Assembly: GCA_013289585.1 (NCBI GenBank)
Contig: JABCZR010000010.1
Span: forward strand, 62,001 to 126,000
Reading direction: 5' to 3'
Source: Acidobacteriota bacterium
Lineage (GTDB): Bacteria; Acidobacteriota; Terriglobia; Acidiferrales; UBA7541
Length of the DNA: 64,000 nt
Position 1 is the first letter of the stretch; each line of letters starts with the position of its first letter. The translations under genes and the position numbers were made by a program. The notes below the pieces were generated by a model that made no database searches, was not told the origin of the DNA, and saw only the letters and a list, made by a program, of their open reading frames with translations. Of the stretch, positions 1 through 8,387 are shown piece by piece.

Positions 1-9
1 CCCCAAATC

Positions 10-405
10 TTACTTTCCACAGAAAATCTGGTCGACCTTGTATTTTTGAAAAGCGCGATCTGCCGTCAGCAAAGTCATTTCTTCGATCAGAGCCTGGGCG
101 ATGAGCATCCGGTCAAACGGGTCCCGGTGATGCATCGGCAGAGCGCCAGCGCGCAAGGCGTGTTCGTGGGTGATATTGAGCGCCTGCATGGGCCAGGAAC
201 GCAACGCGAGAGGTACGAATTCCAGAGGCGCCTTCGGAAGACGCAGTGCCCCTAACGCAAACTTGATAGCGATTTCCCATGTGCCAACGGCGGAGAAGTG
301 CAACTCAAACGAGGAGGAAGTCAGAATCTCCTGCGCTCTGGCGTTTAGTCTATTTTCACCGTTCAGGGCCCAGAGAAACACGCTCGTATCAAGCAAATAC
401 TTCAT
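10..405 (-). CDS. VapC-like PIN-domain toxin
   Basis: A 131-residue PIN-domain protein, the probable RNA-cleaving toxin of a type II toxin-antitoxin pair. The N-terminus reads LLDTSVFLWAL, with the first conserved PIN aspartate, and an acidic/hydrophobic segment HHRDPFDRMLIAQA followed by LLTADRAF carries the other expected metal-binding acidic residues. Length is normal for VapC. Its start overlaps the stop of the upstream antitoxin by four bases (ATGA type), so the pair is translationally coupled. VapC toxins usually cleave tRNA or rRNA; the actual target cannot be read here. The family call is secure; toxicity is inferred. Confidence 0.9.
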   Translation of the reverse strand: MKYLLDTSVFLWALNGENRLNARAQEILTSSSFELHFSAVGTWEIAIKFALGALRLPKAPLEFVPLALRSWPMQALNITHEHALRAGALPMHHRDPFDRMLIAQALIEEMTLLTADRAFQKYKVDQIFCGK

Positions 406-674
406 GCCTGCTTCTTGGATTTCCCGGCGCGCTTCGGCTTTCGACCTTCAAATAGATCAAGCAAATCGTCGGGAAGGGGAGCGTCAAAATCATCAGGGAC
501 GGTGAACTGCCCGCGAAACATCCCCAGGACGCGCTGCGCCTTCTCCCTGGGGACAGGGATCAGGCGCGCCACCGGAACACCGCGGTTCGCGATGGTAATT
601 TCCTCGCCAGCGGCAACGCGGCGCAGCAGCATAGAGAATTGCGTTTTCGCCTCGTGCGTATTCACTTTCCTCAT
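402..674 (-). CDS. Phd/YefM-family antitoxin
   Basis: A 90-residue antitoxin of the Phd/YefM fold. The N-terminal part (VNTHEAKTQFSMLLRRVAAGEEITIANRGVPVARLIP) is the typical DNA-binding and dimerisation module of this family. The C-terminal half (about residues 50-90, rich in D/P then K/R) should wrap the PIN toxin encoded immediately downstream. It is expected to neutralise the toxin and repress its own operon. A promoter with a palindrome in its spacer lies directly upstream and fits autoregulation. The predicted transcription start falls at or next to the ATG, so the message may be leaderless. Confidence 0.88.
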   Translation of the reverse strand: MRKVNTHEAKTQFSMLLRRVAAGEEITIANRGVPVARLIPVPREKAQRVLGMFRGQFTVPDDFDAPLPDDLLDLFEGRKPKRAGKSKKQA

Positions 675-680
675 AAACTC

Positions 681-710
681 ATACTAGACTAAGTTAGTGG
701 ACTAAGTCAA
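681..710 (-). promoter_or_regulatory. Promoter and probable operator of the toxin-antitoxin operon
   Basis: On the minus strand TTGACT (705-710) and TAGTAT (681-686) are separated by 18 bases, a good sigma-70 type promoter. Between them sits the perfect palindrome ACTAA-G-TTAGT (688-698), and GACTAAGT occurs twice (687-694 and 700-707). Placement of a palindrome in the promoter spacer is what an autorepressing Phd-type antitoxin would need. The start point would lie about at base 674, the first base of the antitoxin ATG. Confidence 0.6.
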
Positions 711-759
711 GTCGTTACTCCCTGTTTCGCATTGGGCCTCATTCTGTCTATCATGAATC

Positions 760-1428
760 ATGACCTCCCTGCGGTGCCGCGGTTTGCTGTTTGATATGGA
801 TGGAGTCTTGGTGGACTCGACGCCGGCGGTGGCGCGTGTGTGGTCCGTCTGGGCGCGCAAGCATGGTCTTGATCCCGAAACGGTGGTGAAGCTAGCGCAC
901 GGAAGGCCCAGCATCAGCACGATTCTCGAGCTCCTCCCTCGTGCAGACCATGACGCGGAGGATCGCGAAGTGGAGCGTATGGAAATCGCGGACGTTGAAG
1001 ATATCGTGGCCCTGCCGGGCGCCGCAGAGCTTCTGCATTTGCTGCCATCGAACCGATACGCGATCGTGACTTCCGCTACGCGGGCGCTGGCGGAGGTGCG
1101 GCTGAGCGCAGCAGGGTTCTCCATCCCTGAAAATCTCGTGACCGCACGCGACGTCCAGCGCGGCAAACCGTATCCGGATCCTTATTTGAAAGGCGCGCAG
1201 TTCCTAGGGGTTCAACCCACGGAATGCGTGGTCGTTGAAGATGCGCCATCCGGCATCCGCGCCGGAAAAGCAGCGGGCGCGCGCGTTGTGGCGCTGCGGA
1301 CGACTTCCAGTGATGCAGAACTTGAAGAGGCGGGCGCGGACTGGATCGTCAACGATTGTGCCGACCTGTTTTTGGAATCTGAGGCCGGGAACGAAGAGTT
1401 CTTAGTTCTGCGCCGTCGAACAAAATAG
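760..1428 (+). CDS. HAD-superfamily sugar phosphatase / phosphoglucomutase-like
   Basis: A 222-residue HAD hydrolase of the subfamily that includes beta-phosphoglucomutase and small sugar phosphatases. The nucleophile motif LLFDMDGVLVDS (residues about 9-20) carries both catalytic aspartates. The helical cap follows (residues about 20-80). Motif II is VTSATRA, the motif III lysine lies in RGKPYPDPY, and the acidic motif IV is VVVEDAPSGIRAGKAAGA. The substrate cannot be deduced; a small sugar phosphate is most likely. No clear ribosome binding site precedes the ATG. The gene is divergent from the toxin-antitoxin operon and followed by an unrelated peptidase. Confidence 0.88.
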   Translation: MTSLRCRGLLFDMDGVLVDSTPAVARVWSVWARKHGLDPETVVKLAHGRPSISTILELLPRADHDAEDREVERMEIADVEDIVALPGAAELLHLLPSNRYAIVTSATRALAEVRLSAAGFSIPENLVTARDVQRGKPYPDPYLKGAQFLGVQPTECVVVEDAPSGIRAGKAAGARVVALRTTSSDAELEEAGADWIVNDCADLFLESEAGNEEFLVLRRRTK

Positions 1429-1505
1429 TCCAAGACTTTGCGCGAACAGGTACAATCTCAACTTCGCAAAATGACGAACGATGAGCCTACCCGAGGAGAG
1501 AACTG

Positions 1506-3065
1506 ATGATCCGTGTGAAGAATCTGGGTGTGTTGTTAGCTCTAGCATTGGCCCTGGGCACCATCAGCGCGAGCCTGCACGCGCAAGAGAAAGACGCGAA
1601 GCCCGCTGATAAGCCGGCGGAGGCGGCTCCTGTTCCCGCCAAGGAAGAATCGTCGATCACCGATCACACCATCAAGCTGGGCGGGCAAACGATTCCCTAC
1701 AAGGCCACGGCGGCCACGATTTTAATTAAGAATGAGAAGGACGAACCGACGGCGCTGATTTATTACACCGCTTATACACGCAGCGACGCGAAGGATCTCA
1801 GCCAGCGGCCGGTATCCTTTGTATACAACGGCGGGCCAGGCTCTTCTTCCGTATGGCTGCACATGGGTTCGTTTTCGCCGCGCCGCGTCATCACCACGAA
1901 TGCCGAGTCGACGCCGCCGGCTCCCTACAAGCTGGTGGAAAACGCCAATTGCCTGCTGGACAAAACGGATCTGGTGTTCATTGACCCCGTCGGAACGGGA
2001 TTCAGCCATGCCGTCGGCAAAGCCCAGGACAAGGACTTCTGGGGCGTGGATCAGGACGTCAAGTCCCTGGCGCAATTCATCGCCACCTACGTCAGCCGCA
2101 ACAGCCGCTGGAATTCACCCAAGTTTCTGATTGGCGAGAGCTACGGCACGTTCCGCTCGGCGGCGCTTTCGAATTATTTGCAGTCGCATGACGGCATGTA
2201 CTTCAACGGCATTGTGCTGATCTCCTCCGTGCTGGATCTCGGAACCATCTCCTTCAATGCCGGCGAAGATATGCCCTACATTTTCTATCTGCCCAGCTAT
2301 GCGGCCACCGCGTGGTATCACAAAGTATTAAAGGACCGTCCGGAAAATCTGAACGCTTTTCTGGAGGAAACGCGCAAATTTTCGCAGACGGATTACGCCG
2401 ATGCCTTGATGAAAGGGTCGAAGCTTGGTGACGCGGAGAAATCCGCCGTCGCGAAAAAACTTTCGCGCTACACCGGCCTGAGCGAAGACTATCTGGTCAA
2501 AGCAAACCTGCGCGTCAATTTGCCGCAATTCATGAAGGAATTGCAGCGCGCCCGCGGACTGACCACCGGCCGCCTGGACGCGCGCTTTTCCGGTTGGACC
2601 TACGATCTGCTCGGCGAATACGCCGAATACGATCCACAGGATACTTCCATCACCGGTCCCTTCACAGCGGTATTCAACAACTACGTTCGCGATGAACTGA
2701 AATTCGGCCAGGATAAGGTTTATCACACGGGCGCTGACGAAGCGGGGCAGAATTGGGACTGGAAGCACCGCGGCGGCGGTGACAATTTCGGTTTCCCCGG
2801 TTCTCCCAACGTGGAAGGCGACCTGATCCAGGCACTGCTCACCAATCCGCACTTGCAAGTCGAAGTGGAAAATGGAATCTACGACCTGGCAACGCCGTTC
2901 TTTGCCACGGAATACACCATGGAGCACCTCGGCTTGCCCGATAAGTTGCAGAAGAACATCCACCTGCAATATTACGACGCCGGACACATGATGTATTTGC
3001 GGGATGAGGATCTCGCGAAGCTGAAAGCGAATATCGCCAGCTTTATTGACAGCGCGTCCAAATAA
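1506..3065 (+). CDS. Secreted S10-family serine carboxypeptidase
   Basis: A 519-residue peptidase S10 homologue. A signal peptide is visible (MIRVKNLGVLLALALALG, cleavage near ASLHAQ), so it should act in the periplasm or outside. Family landmarks are all present: the substrate-binding FVYNGGPGSSSVWLHMG, the nucleophile serine in IGESYGTFR (about residue 212), the aspartate in GIYDLATPF and the histidine in YDAGHMMYL. S10 enzymes remove C-terminal residues from peptides, often at acid pH. The start is supported by a GAGGAGAG ribosome site eight bases upstream. It stands alone in its orientation with a 260-base gap to the next gene. Confidence 0.92.
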   Translation: MIRVKNLGVLLALALALGTISASLHAQEKDAKPADKPAEAAPVPAKEESSITDHTIKLGGQTIPYKATAATILIKNEKDEPTALIYYTAYTRSDAKDLSQRPVSFVYNGGPGSSSVWLHMGSFSPRRVITTNAESTPPAPYKLVENANCLLDKTDLVFIDPVGTGFSHAVGKAQDKDFWGVDQDVKSLAQFIATYVSRNSRWNSPKFLIGESYGTFRSAALSNYLQSHDGMYFNGIVLISSVLDLGTISFNAGEDMPYIFYLPSYAATAWYHKVLKDRPENLNAFLEETRKFSQTDYADALMKGSKLGDAEKSAVAKKLSRYTGLSEDYLVKANLRVNLPQFMKELQRARGLTTGRLDARFSGWTYDLLGEYAEYDPQDTSITGPFTAVFNNYVRDELKFGQDKVYHTGADEAGQNWDWKHRGGGDNFGFPGSPNVEGDLIQALLTNPHLQVEVENGIYDLATPFFATEYTMEHLGLPDKLQKNIHLQYYDAGHMMYLRDEDLAKLKANIASFIDSASK

Positions 3066-3325
3066 CAATCGGACGAAACACAAAAAGGGCCGAATCTGGC
3101 CGGAGTTCCCCAGGGACGCCACTCCTTTTGTTCGTGGCGGCCCGCTTGTTTTTTCGGCCACCCTGTCCCTTCGGACAGTTATTCACACGAAATTCGGCCA
3201 TCGCCGTACCCTGGCCAAAACAGACCGCTCGCCTATACTGCAATGGGCGCAGGAATCAGCGCCCTGACTTCACTTCGAGCGACCCGCCCCTTTTTTCCCG
3301 GGCCTCACAAGGATGCGACCTATTC

Positions 3326-4558
3326 ATGGGGACATTAACGCAACCAATGCCGCCGCAGTCGGCGCCTGCGCAGGCGCCCGCTTCCCCGGCGGTACAGAGA
3401 ACGATTCACACGGCGCAGCTCGTCACCGCCATGCTCAAGGCCAACACGCGCGTAAGTGATTTGATTTTCTCGCCCGGGCGCGCGCCGCAAATCGAAGTGA
3501 ACGGCCAGCTCGTCGAGCTCAAATACAAGGGGCTGGAGTGCCTCACGCCTCAAGACACCAGCTACATCGCTCACGACATCATGGGCAAGAACGAGGCGCC
3601 CGTTCGAAAACTGGAGCAGGATGGCTCCGCTGATCTTTCCTATGGCATTACCGGCGTCGCGCGTTTCCGCGTGAATATTTTCAAACAGCGCGGAAGCTAC
3701 GCCGTGGTCATGCGTGTGATCCCAGACAAGATCCCCGGCTTCCAGGAGCTGCATCTGCCCGCGGCCCTGACGGACATCGTGGAGTTGAGAAACGGGATCG
3801 TGCTCGTTACTGGCCCGACGGGTTCGGGCAAATCTTCAACGCTCGCCGCAGTTCTCGACAAAATGAACGAAGAGAAGGCCTATCACATCCTCACGATTGA
3901 AGATCCCATCGAGTTCCTGCACCGTCACAAGAAATCGACCATCCATCAGCGCGAATTGCACACGGACACGCCAAGCTTTGCGCTGGCTCTGCGCGCGGCA
4001 TTGCGACAGGCGCCCAAAGTCATTCTGGTGGGCGAAATGCGCGATCGCGAGACCATCGAGATCGCGTTGGAAGCTTCCGAAACCGGCCACTTGGTTCTCT
4101 CGACTCTCCATACCATTGATGCCGCGAAAACCGTGGAGCGCATCGTGGGAGTTTTTCCGCTGGCGGACCAGCTGACCATTCGAACGCGCTTTTCGAAAGC
4201 CTTCCGCTGCATCGTTTCGCAGCGCCTCCTTCCGACCAAAGACGGCAAGGGGCGCATCGCCGCCGTGGAAATTCTGAAATCCACCATGCGCACGCGCGAA
4301 TACATCGAAAAAGGCGAAAGCGAAGGCAAGTCGCTTCTCGACGCCATGCGCGACGGCAGCACCGAAGGCATGCAGCACTTCGACGGCGAAATCGAAAAGC
4401 TTATCCGCGAAGGGCTCGTCGATTTCGAAACCGGCCTGACCTATTCGTCAAACGCCGGCAATCTGCGCCTCGAAATGGCCGATTACACCGAAGGCCGCAG
4501 CCACAGGACAACCTCAGCCAAGGCGAACGATACCGCTGTGGTCGAAATCGAAAGATAG
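3326..4558 (+). CDS. pilT: PilT-type twitching-motility ATPase
   Basis: A type IV pilus retraction-type ATPase, 410 residues from the chosen ATG. The ORF track extends 66 codons upstream, but that stretch lacks family character; the internal ATG with AAGGA about ten bases upstream is preferred. Walker A is GPTGSGKSS (about residue 162), the Asp box is TIEDPIEF, Walker B lies in KVILVGEMRDRETIEIALEASETGHLVLSTLHT, and the arginine-rich C-terminal part ends with VEILKSTMRTREYIEKG. The hexamer should act on the cytoplasmic face of the pilus machine. No other pilus genes are in the window, so PilU or a related paralogue remains possible. Confidence 0.88.
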   Translation: MGTLTQPMPPQSAPAQAPASPAVQRTIHTAQLVTAMLKANTRVSDLIFSPGRAPQIEVNGQLVELKYKGLECLTPQDTSYIAHDIMGKNEAPVRKLEQDGSADLSYGITGVARFRVNIFKQRGSYAVVMRVIPDKIPGFQELHLPAALTDIVELRNGIVLVTGPTGSGKSSTLAAVLDKMNEEKAYHILTIEDPIEFLHRHKKSTIHQRELHTDTPSFALALRAALRQAPKVILVGEMRDRETIEIALEASETGHLVLSTLHTIDAAKTVERIVGVFPLADQLTIRTRFSKAFRCIVSQRLLPTKDGKGRIAAVEILKSTMRTREYIEKGESEGKSLLDAMRDGSTEGMQHFDGEIEKLIREGLVDFETGLTYSSNAGNLRLEMADYTEGRSHRTTSAKANDTAVVEIER

Positions 4559-4655
4559 ATAAATCAGGAAAAGCGCGGCTTCAACGCCGAAATCGGTTAT
4601 CCTGTGACGGACTTGGCGCCCGATCCAGGTCCGGACTCCGAAAATATCCCCTGAG

Positions 4656-6362
4656 ATGAATTCTTCGAGCGGCAGCACGATGCTGCAATTCCCTACCGCA
4701 ATTATTGTTGTTCTCGCCGGTGCGTTCGGATTTATTTTGATCAGTCTTCTCGCACCTCGGTCCAGTGAGAACTTTTTCCGCCGCTTCGAACGGGCGTTCA
4801 CCAGACTGGCGGAGCGAAAAACACTCTCCGTCTGGGTCTTTTTTTTTTCCGTGATGGTCCTCCGCCTGGCGGCTCTGCCGCTGCTGCCCGTTCCCGTTCC
4901 CGGCATTCACGATGAATTCAGCTACCTCTTGATGGGCGACACGTTCGCGCACGGGCGGCTGGCCAATCCGATGCACCCCATGTGGATGAGTTTCGAAACA
5001 TTTCACGTCAATTGGTTTCCCACCTATTCCTCAAAATATCCGCCCGCGCAAGCGATCGTTCTAGCGCTTGGATACTTGTTCGGACTTCCGTGGATCGGCG
5101 TGCTACTCAGCACCGCCGCGATGGTCGCCGCGATTCTCTGGATGCTGCAAGGGTGGCTTCCCGCGCGCTGGGCATTTCTTGGCGGCATATTGATAGCGCT
5201 GAAATTTGGAATCGCCAGCTACTGGATGAATAGCTATTGGGGAGGAGCCGTTGCGGCCACAGGAGGCGCGCTGGTGTTTGGCGCGTTGCCCAGAATCATG
5301 CTTCGCGCGCGCACACGCGATGCATTGTTGTTCGGACTTGGAATCGCCATCCTGGCCAACAGCCGGCCTTACGAAGGAATGCTCCTATGCATCCCAGTGG
5401 CTGGCTGGTTTCTCTGGTGGCTTTCCGGAAAGGCAAAATCACGCGCGGCCCTGCGCACTCGCGTCAGGAAGATTCTTTTGCCGGTGGGAGCCATGCTTTT
5501 ACTCACCGTTTCCTTCATGGGTTATTACAACTGGCGCCTAACGGGAAGCTCTACTCGGTTTCCCTACGTCTTGAACGCGCGCACCTACGAATCGGCGGGG
5601 CTTTTTCTTTGGAATCATCCCCGCGCGCCGCTGCATTACAACAACCAGCAGTTCGAAGATTTCTATAATGGCTGGGAACTCGAGAACTACGACAACTCCT
5701 GGCATGGCGTCTGGAAAGTGACCGTTGAAAAAATCACGCGTAGCGCAAGCACTTACTTCTGGTGGGGAGCACTGCTGCTCGTGCCGGGATTGCCGTTTGC
5801 TTTTTTCGACCGCAAAATGCGCCTGCCGCTAACAATCTTCTTCCTGGTAAGCGCCGGATTTTTCACCGTGATCTGGTCGATGCCCCATTATGCAGCGCCA
5901 ATGACCTGCGCGATTTTCCTGCTTTTGGCGCAGGCCATCCGGCATTTACGTGCGATGAAGATTGCCGGACGCCCCATCGGCATGTCGCTCGCGCGCGCTG
6001 CTGTGCTGCTTCTCGCAATGGATACCGTGCTCGCCACCACCAGCGGCGTTTGCGATCCGCTGAAGTGGACTTGCCAGGGCGATCCCAGCCGCACCGCGAT
6101 CATCGAAAAACTTTCTCATACTCCCGGGAAACACCTCATCATCGTCCGCTATGGCGACGATCACAATATTCATGACGACTGGGTTTTCAACGGAGCGGAT
6201 ATCGACGGCGCCAAGGTGCTCTGGGCGCGCGAAACGAATCCTCAACAGGACGCCAGGCTCTTCGCTTATTTCAAGGACCGACAAATCTGGCTGGTCGAAC
6301 CCGACACCGACAATACCGAGCTGCTTCCCTACCCTCTCGCCATCGTGCCGCCGAAAAACTGA
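4656..6362 (+). CDS. Polytopic GT39-like membrane glycosyltransferase
   Basis: A 568-residue integral membrane protein with about ten hydrophobic segments, the first at residues about 9-27. The first large periplasmic-loop region contains IHDEFSYLLMGDTFAHGR, resembling the acidic catalytic loop of GT-C enzymes (ArnT/PMT/GT39), followed by YSSKYPPAQAI, a common GT39 pattern. Such proteins transfer sugars from polyprenyl-phosphate donors to lipids or proteins outside the membrane. A GT2 polyprenyl-phosphate type synthase and a methyltransferase are encoded convergently next door and could supply the donor. Family call is good; acceptor and sugar are unknown. Confidence 0.72.
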   Translation: MNSSSGSTMLQFPTAIIVVLAGAFGFILISLLAPRSSENFFRRFERAFTRLAERKTLSVWVFFFSVMVLRLAALPLLPVPVPGIHDEFSYLLMGDTFAHGRLANPMHPMWMSFETFHVNWFPTYSSKYPPAQAIVLALGYLFGLPWIGVLLSTAAMVAAILWMLQGWLPARWAFLGGILIALKFGIASYWMNSYWGGAVAATGGALVFGALPRIMLRARTRDALLFGLGIAILANSRPYEGMLLCIPVAGWFLWWLSGKAKSRAALRTRVRKILLPVGAMLLLTVSFMGYYNWRLTGSSTRFPYVLNARTYESAGLFLWNHPRAPLHYNNQQFEDFYNGWELENYDNSWHGVWKVTVEKITRSASTYFWWGALLLVPGLPFAFFDRKMRLPLTIFFLVSAGFFTVIWSMPHYAAPMTCAIFLLLAQAIRHLRAMKIAGRPIGMSLARAAVLLLAMDTVLATTSGVCDPLKWTCQGDPSRTAIIEKLSHTPGKHLIIVRYGDDHNIHDDWVFNGADIDGAKVLWARETNPQQDARLFAYFKDRQIWLVEPDTDNTELLPYPLAIVPPKN

Positions 6363-6371
6363 ACGACCGTC

Positions 6372-7019
6372 CTATTTTATTTTCCGAAGCAGCGCCACAA
6401 AATGCAGCCCTCGGCCTACAAGGAGGTTGAATGGCAGGGGGTAAAGTGGCATCTTCGAAGTCCAACTCGCCTCCGCCAGCCCGCACTTGGAAAAGTGCTC
6501 CTCCCACTCTCTGCGGCTTTGATAGTTGTACGTCAGCACCACGCCGTGCGGCCGGTTGCCCACCCAATCCATCAAACGAAGCATCGCATCATCAAAAAAG
6601 TTCTCGTCCAGATGATCCTTCAGCAGAACAAACGAGCGGCTCACGCGCGCGGCTTCACAAAGCAAAATCGCCGGATCCTGCGTATGGTGCAACACATCCA
6701 CAAAGAGGCAGACATCGAAGGAAGTATCCGCGAACGGGAGTGATACGCCATCAAACGCGCGGCACTCGATTTTGCATTCCGGCCGCGCCAGAAACTCGAC
6801 GCCCTGAATGGAGATGTCCGGCCGGTGTCGCGCAATAAGGCTCGCAATCGTTCCGTCTCCACACCCGATGTCCAGCACGGATGCGTTTCGCGGAATCTGG
6901 GCCGCGAGCGCTTCCGCAAGAACGCGCGTCCGCCGCTGAAAAATGAAGGCCTGGTGCCAACGCCCGATCCAGGAGAGTGGCCAGGAAAGCGGCCGCGATG
7001 GCTGCGGTGTGGCGGCCAT
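6372..7019 (-). CDS. Class I SAM-dependent methyltransferase
   Basis: A 215-residue Rossmann-type methyltransferase. The SAM-binding motif I is VLDIGCGDGTIASLI (about residues 50-64); the post-motif acidic residue lies in SIQGVEFL, and motif II is FDVCLFVDVLHHTQDP. The start codon abuts the stop of the upstream glycosyltransferase with no spacer, so the two are co-translated. This suggests that it modifies a product of that glycosyltransferase pathway, a lipid or sugar, but the substrate is not visible. Its 3' end converges on the GT39-like gene nine bases away. Confidence 0.85.
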   Translation of the reverse strand: MAATPQPSRPLSWPLSWIGRWHQAFIFQRRTRVLAEALAAQIPRNASVLDIGCGDGTIASLIARHRPDISIQGVEFLARPECKIECRAFDGVSLPFADTSFDVCLFVDVLHHTQDPAILLCEAARVSRSFVLLKDHLDENFFDDAMLRLMDWVGNRPHGVVLTYNYQSRREWEEHFSKCGLAEASWTSKMPLYPLPFNLLVGRGLHFVALLRKIK

Positions 7020-8243
7020 TTATCTCTGGTCGTAATCGCCGATAAAGGTGCCGCGGCTGATGCCCAGCATACTTAGGAAGAAGGAAGCAAAAATCACCTG
7101 CACCCCGAGGAACAGCCACATGGACCAGAAAAGAACTTGGCGGACTTCGTGCAGCGGCCCGAACCCGCTCGCTGCCCACTGCCAGGTAATCCACGCGCAG
7201 CCCGCGAGTCCCGTAAGAAACAATGCCCCGCCTAGAAACAACCCGGACTCCAGAGTGACGCGCCGCAGGACGCGCTTCAAAGACACCGTATTGCGGTCAA
7301 AGCGTTCCGCATAACTGAAAACCTTAGCGAAAGCGCCGATCGAGAGGATCTGCGCGCCCATCAACGTGAAAATCACCCCGAAGATCATCGTGTGCAGATC
7401 CAGCGTGATGCGTGGCGTGATGGTCCGCGGCCCCGGCAGCAGCCAGATCACCAGCGCCAGGCCCATCGCGGCAAGCAGCGCGCCCGGCAGAAAAAAAAGC
7501 CAGTTTGGTGCGTACAGCAGCATGAAGCGAAGGCTTCGCCACCCATCGCGAAAACTCCGCAGGTGCGGTGCCCGCCCGCGTTTGTCCGGCCACAGAATAA
7601 TCGGAATCTCCGTGATGCGCGCGCCGATCTGCGCGGACTTGATGATCATCTCCAGGGCAAATTCCATCCCGGAGCTGCGCACATCCAGCCGGTCGTAGAG
7701 CGCGCGCGTGAATCCGCGCATCCCGCAGTAGCTGTCCCCGATGCCCACATGAAATAAAGTGTTCAGCAGCGCGGTCAGCCCCGGATTCCCGAAATATTTG
7801 TGCAACGGAGGCATCGCGCCGGGCTTGATCCCGCCCCGGAAGCGGTTGCCCATCACCACGTCAAAGCCTTCGCGCAATTTTTCCACGAACCGCGGGACTT
7901 CCGTGAAGTCGTAGCTGTCGTCCGCGTCCCCCATGATAATAAATGGCCCGCGTGTGGCCGCGATTCCCGCTCGCAGTGCCGCGCCGTACCCGCGCTCCGG
8001 GACGCGAATCACCCGCGCGCCGTGCTGCTCCGCGATTTCTACAGAGCCGTCATTCGAACCGTTGTCCGCAATGATCACTTCGCCCGAAAGCCCCGCTTTG
8101 CGAATCGCGTCCGTGGCTTTGTCGATGCAGAACGCCAGTGAGTTCGCCTCATTCAGGCAAGGGATCACCACCGACACATCCACCGGATCCGATGCGCCCA
8201 CAGTCGCTGCCGCTGAGCCCACAGAAGTTAAAGCGGTATTCAT
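7020..8243 (-). CDS. GT2 polyprenyl-phosphate glycosyltransferase with C-terminal membrane domain
   Basis: A family 2 glycosyltransferase of about 407 residues. The GT-A fold starts VSVVIPCLNEANSLAFC; the DXD-type metal site is IIMGDADDSYDF, and the acceptor region is VMGNRFRGGI. It resembles dolichyl/undecaprenyl-phosphate mannose or glucose synthases. The last 170 residues contain about four membrane helices (for example WLFFLPGALLAAMGLALVIW). The ORF can begin ten codons earlier, but the ATG at 8243 starts the conserved part. It leads a two-gene operon with the methyltransferase and probably makes a lipid-linked sugar on the cytoplasmic side for a GT-C enzyme such as the neighbouring GT39-like protein. 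Confidence 0.85.
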   Translation of the reverse strand: MNTALTSVGSAAATVGASDPVDVSVVIPCLNEANSLAFCIDKATDAIRKAGLSGEVIIADNGSNDGSVEIAEQHGARVIRVPERGYGAALRAGIAATRGPFIIMGDADDSYDFTEVPRFVEKLREGFDVVMGNRFRGGIKPGAMPPLHKYFGNPGLTALLNTLFHVGIGDSYCGMRGFTRALYDRLDVRSSGMEFALEMIIKSAQIGARITEIPIILWPDKRGRAPHLRSFRDGWRSLRFMLLYAPNWLFFLPGALLAAMGLALVIWLLPGPRTITPRITLDLHTMIFGVIFTLMGAQILSIGAFAKVFSYAERFDRNTVSLKRVLRRVTLESGLFLGGALFLTGLAGCAWITWQWAASGFGPLHEVRQVLFWSMWLFLGVQVIFASFFLSMLGISRGTFIGDYDQR

Positions 8244-8387
8244 GCGGGAATCATAATAACCTGCCCGCTCCAACTTTTCATCACGCGAACACTAGCTCGC
8301 GCTGTTTCCCCGCGCGCTTCACGGCCGTTGACTTCCGGTTCCGAGAAAATCTAACATCGTCGCCCATAGGCGGAGCCCTTTCCCCTC

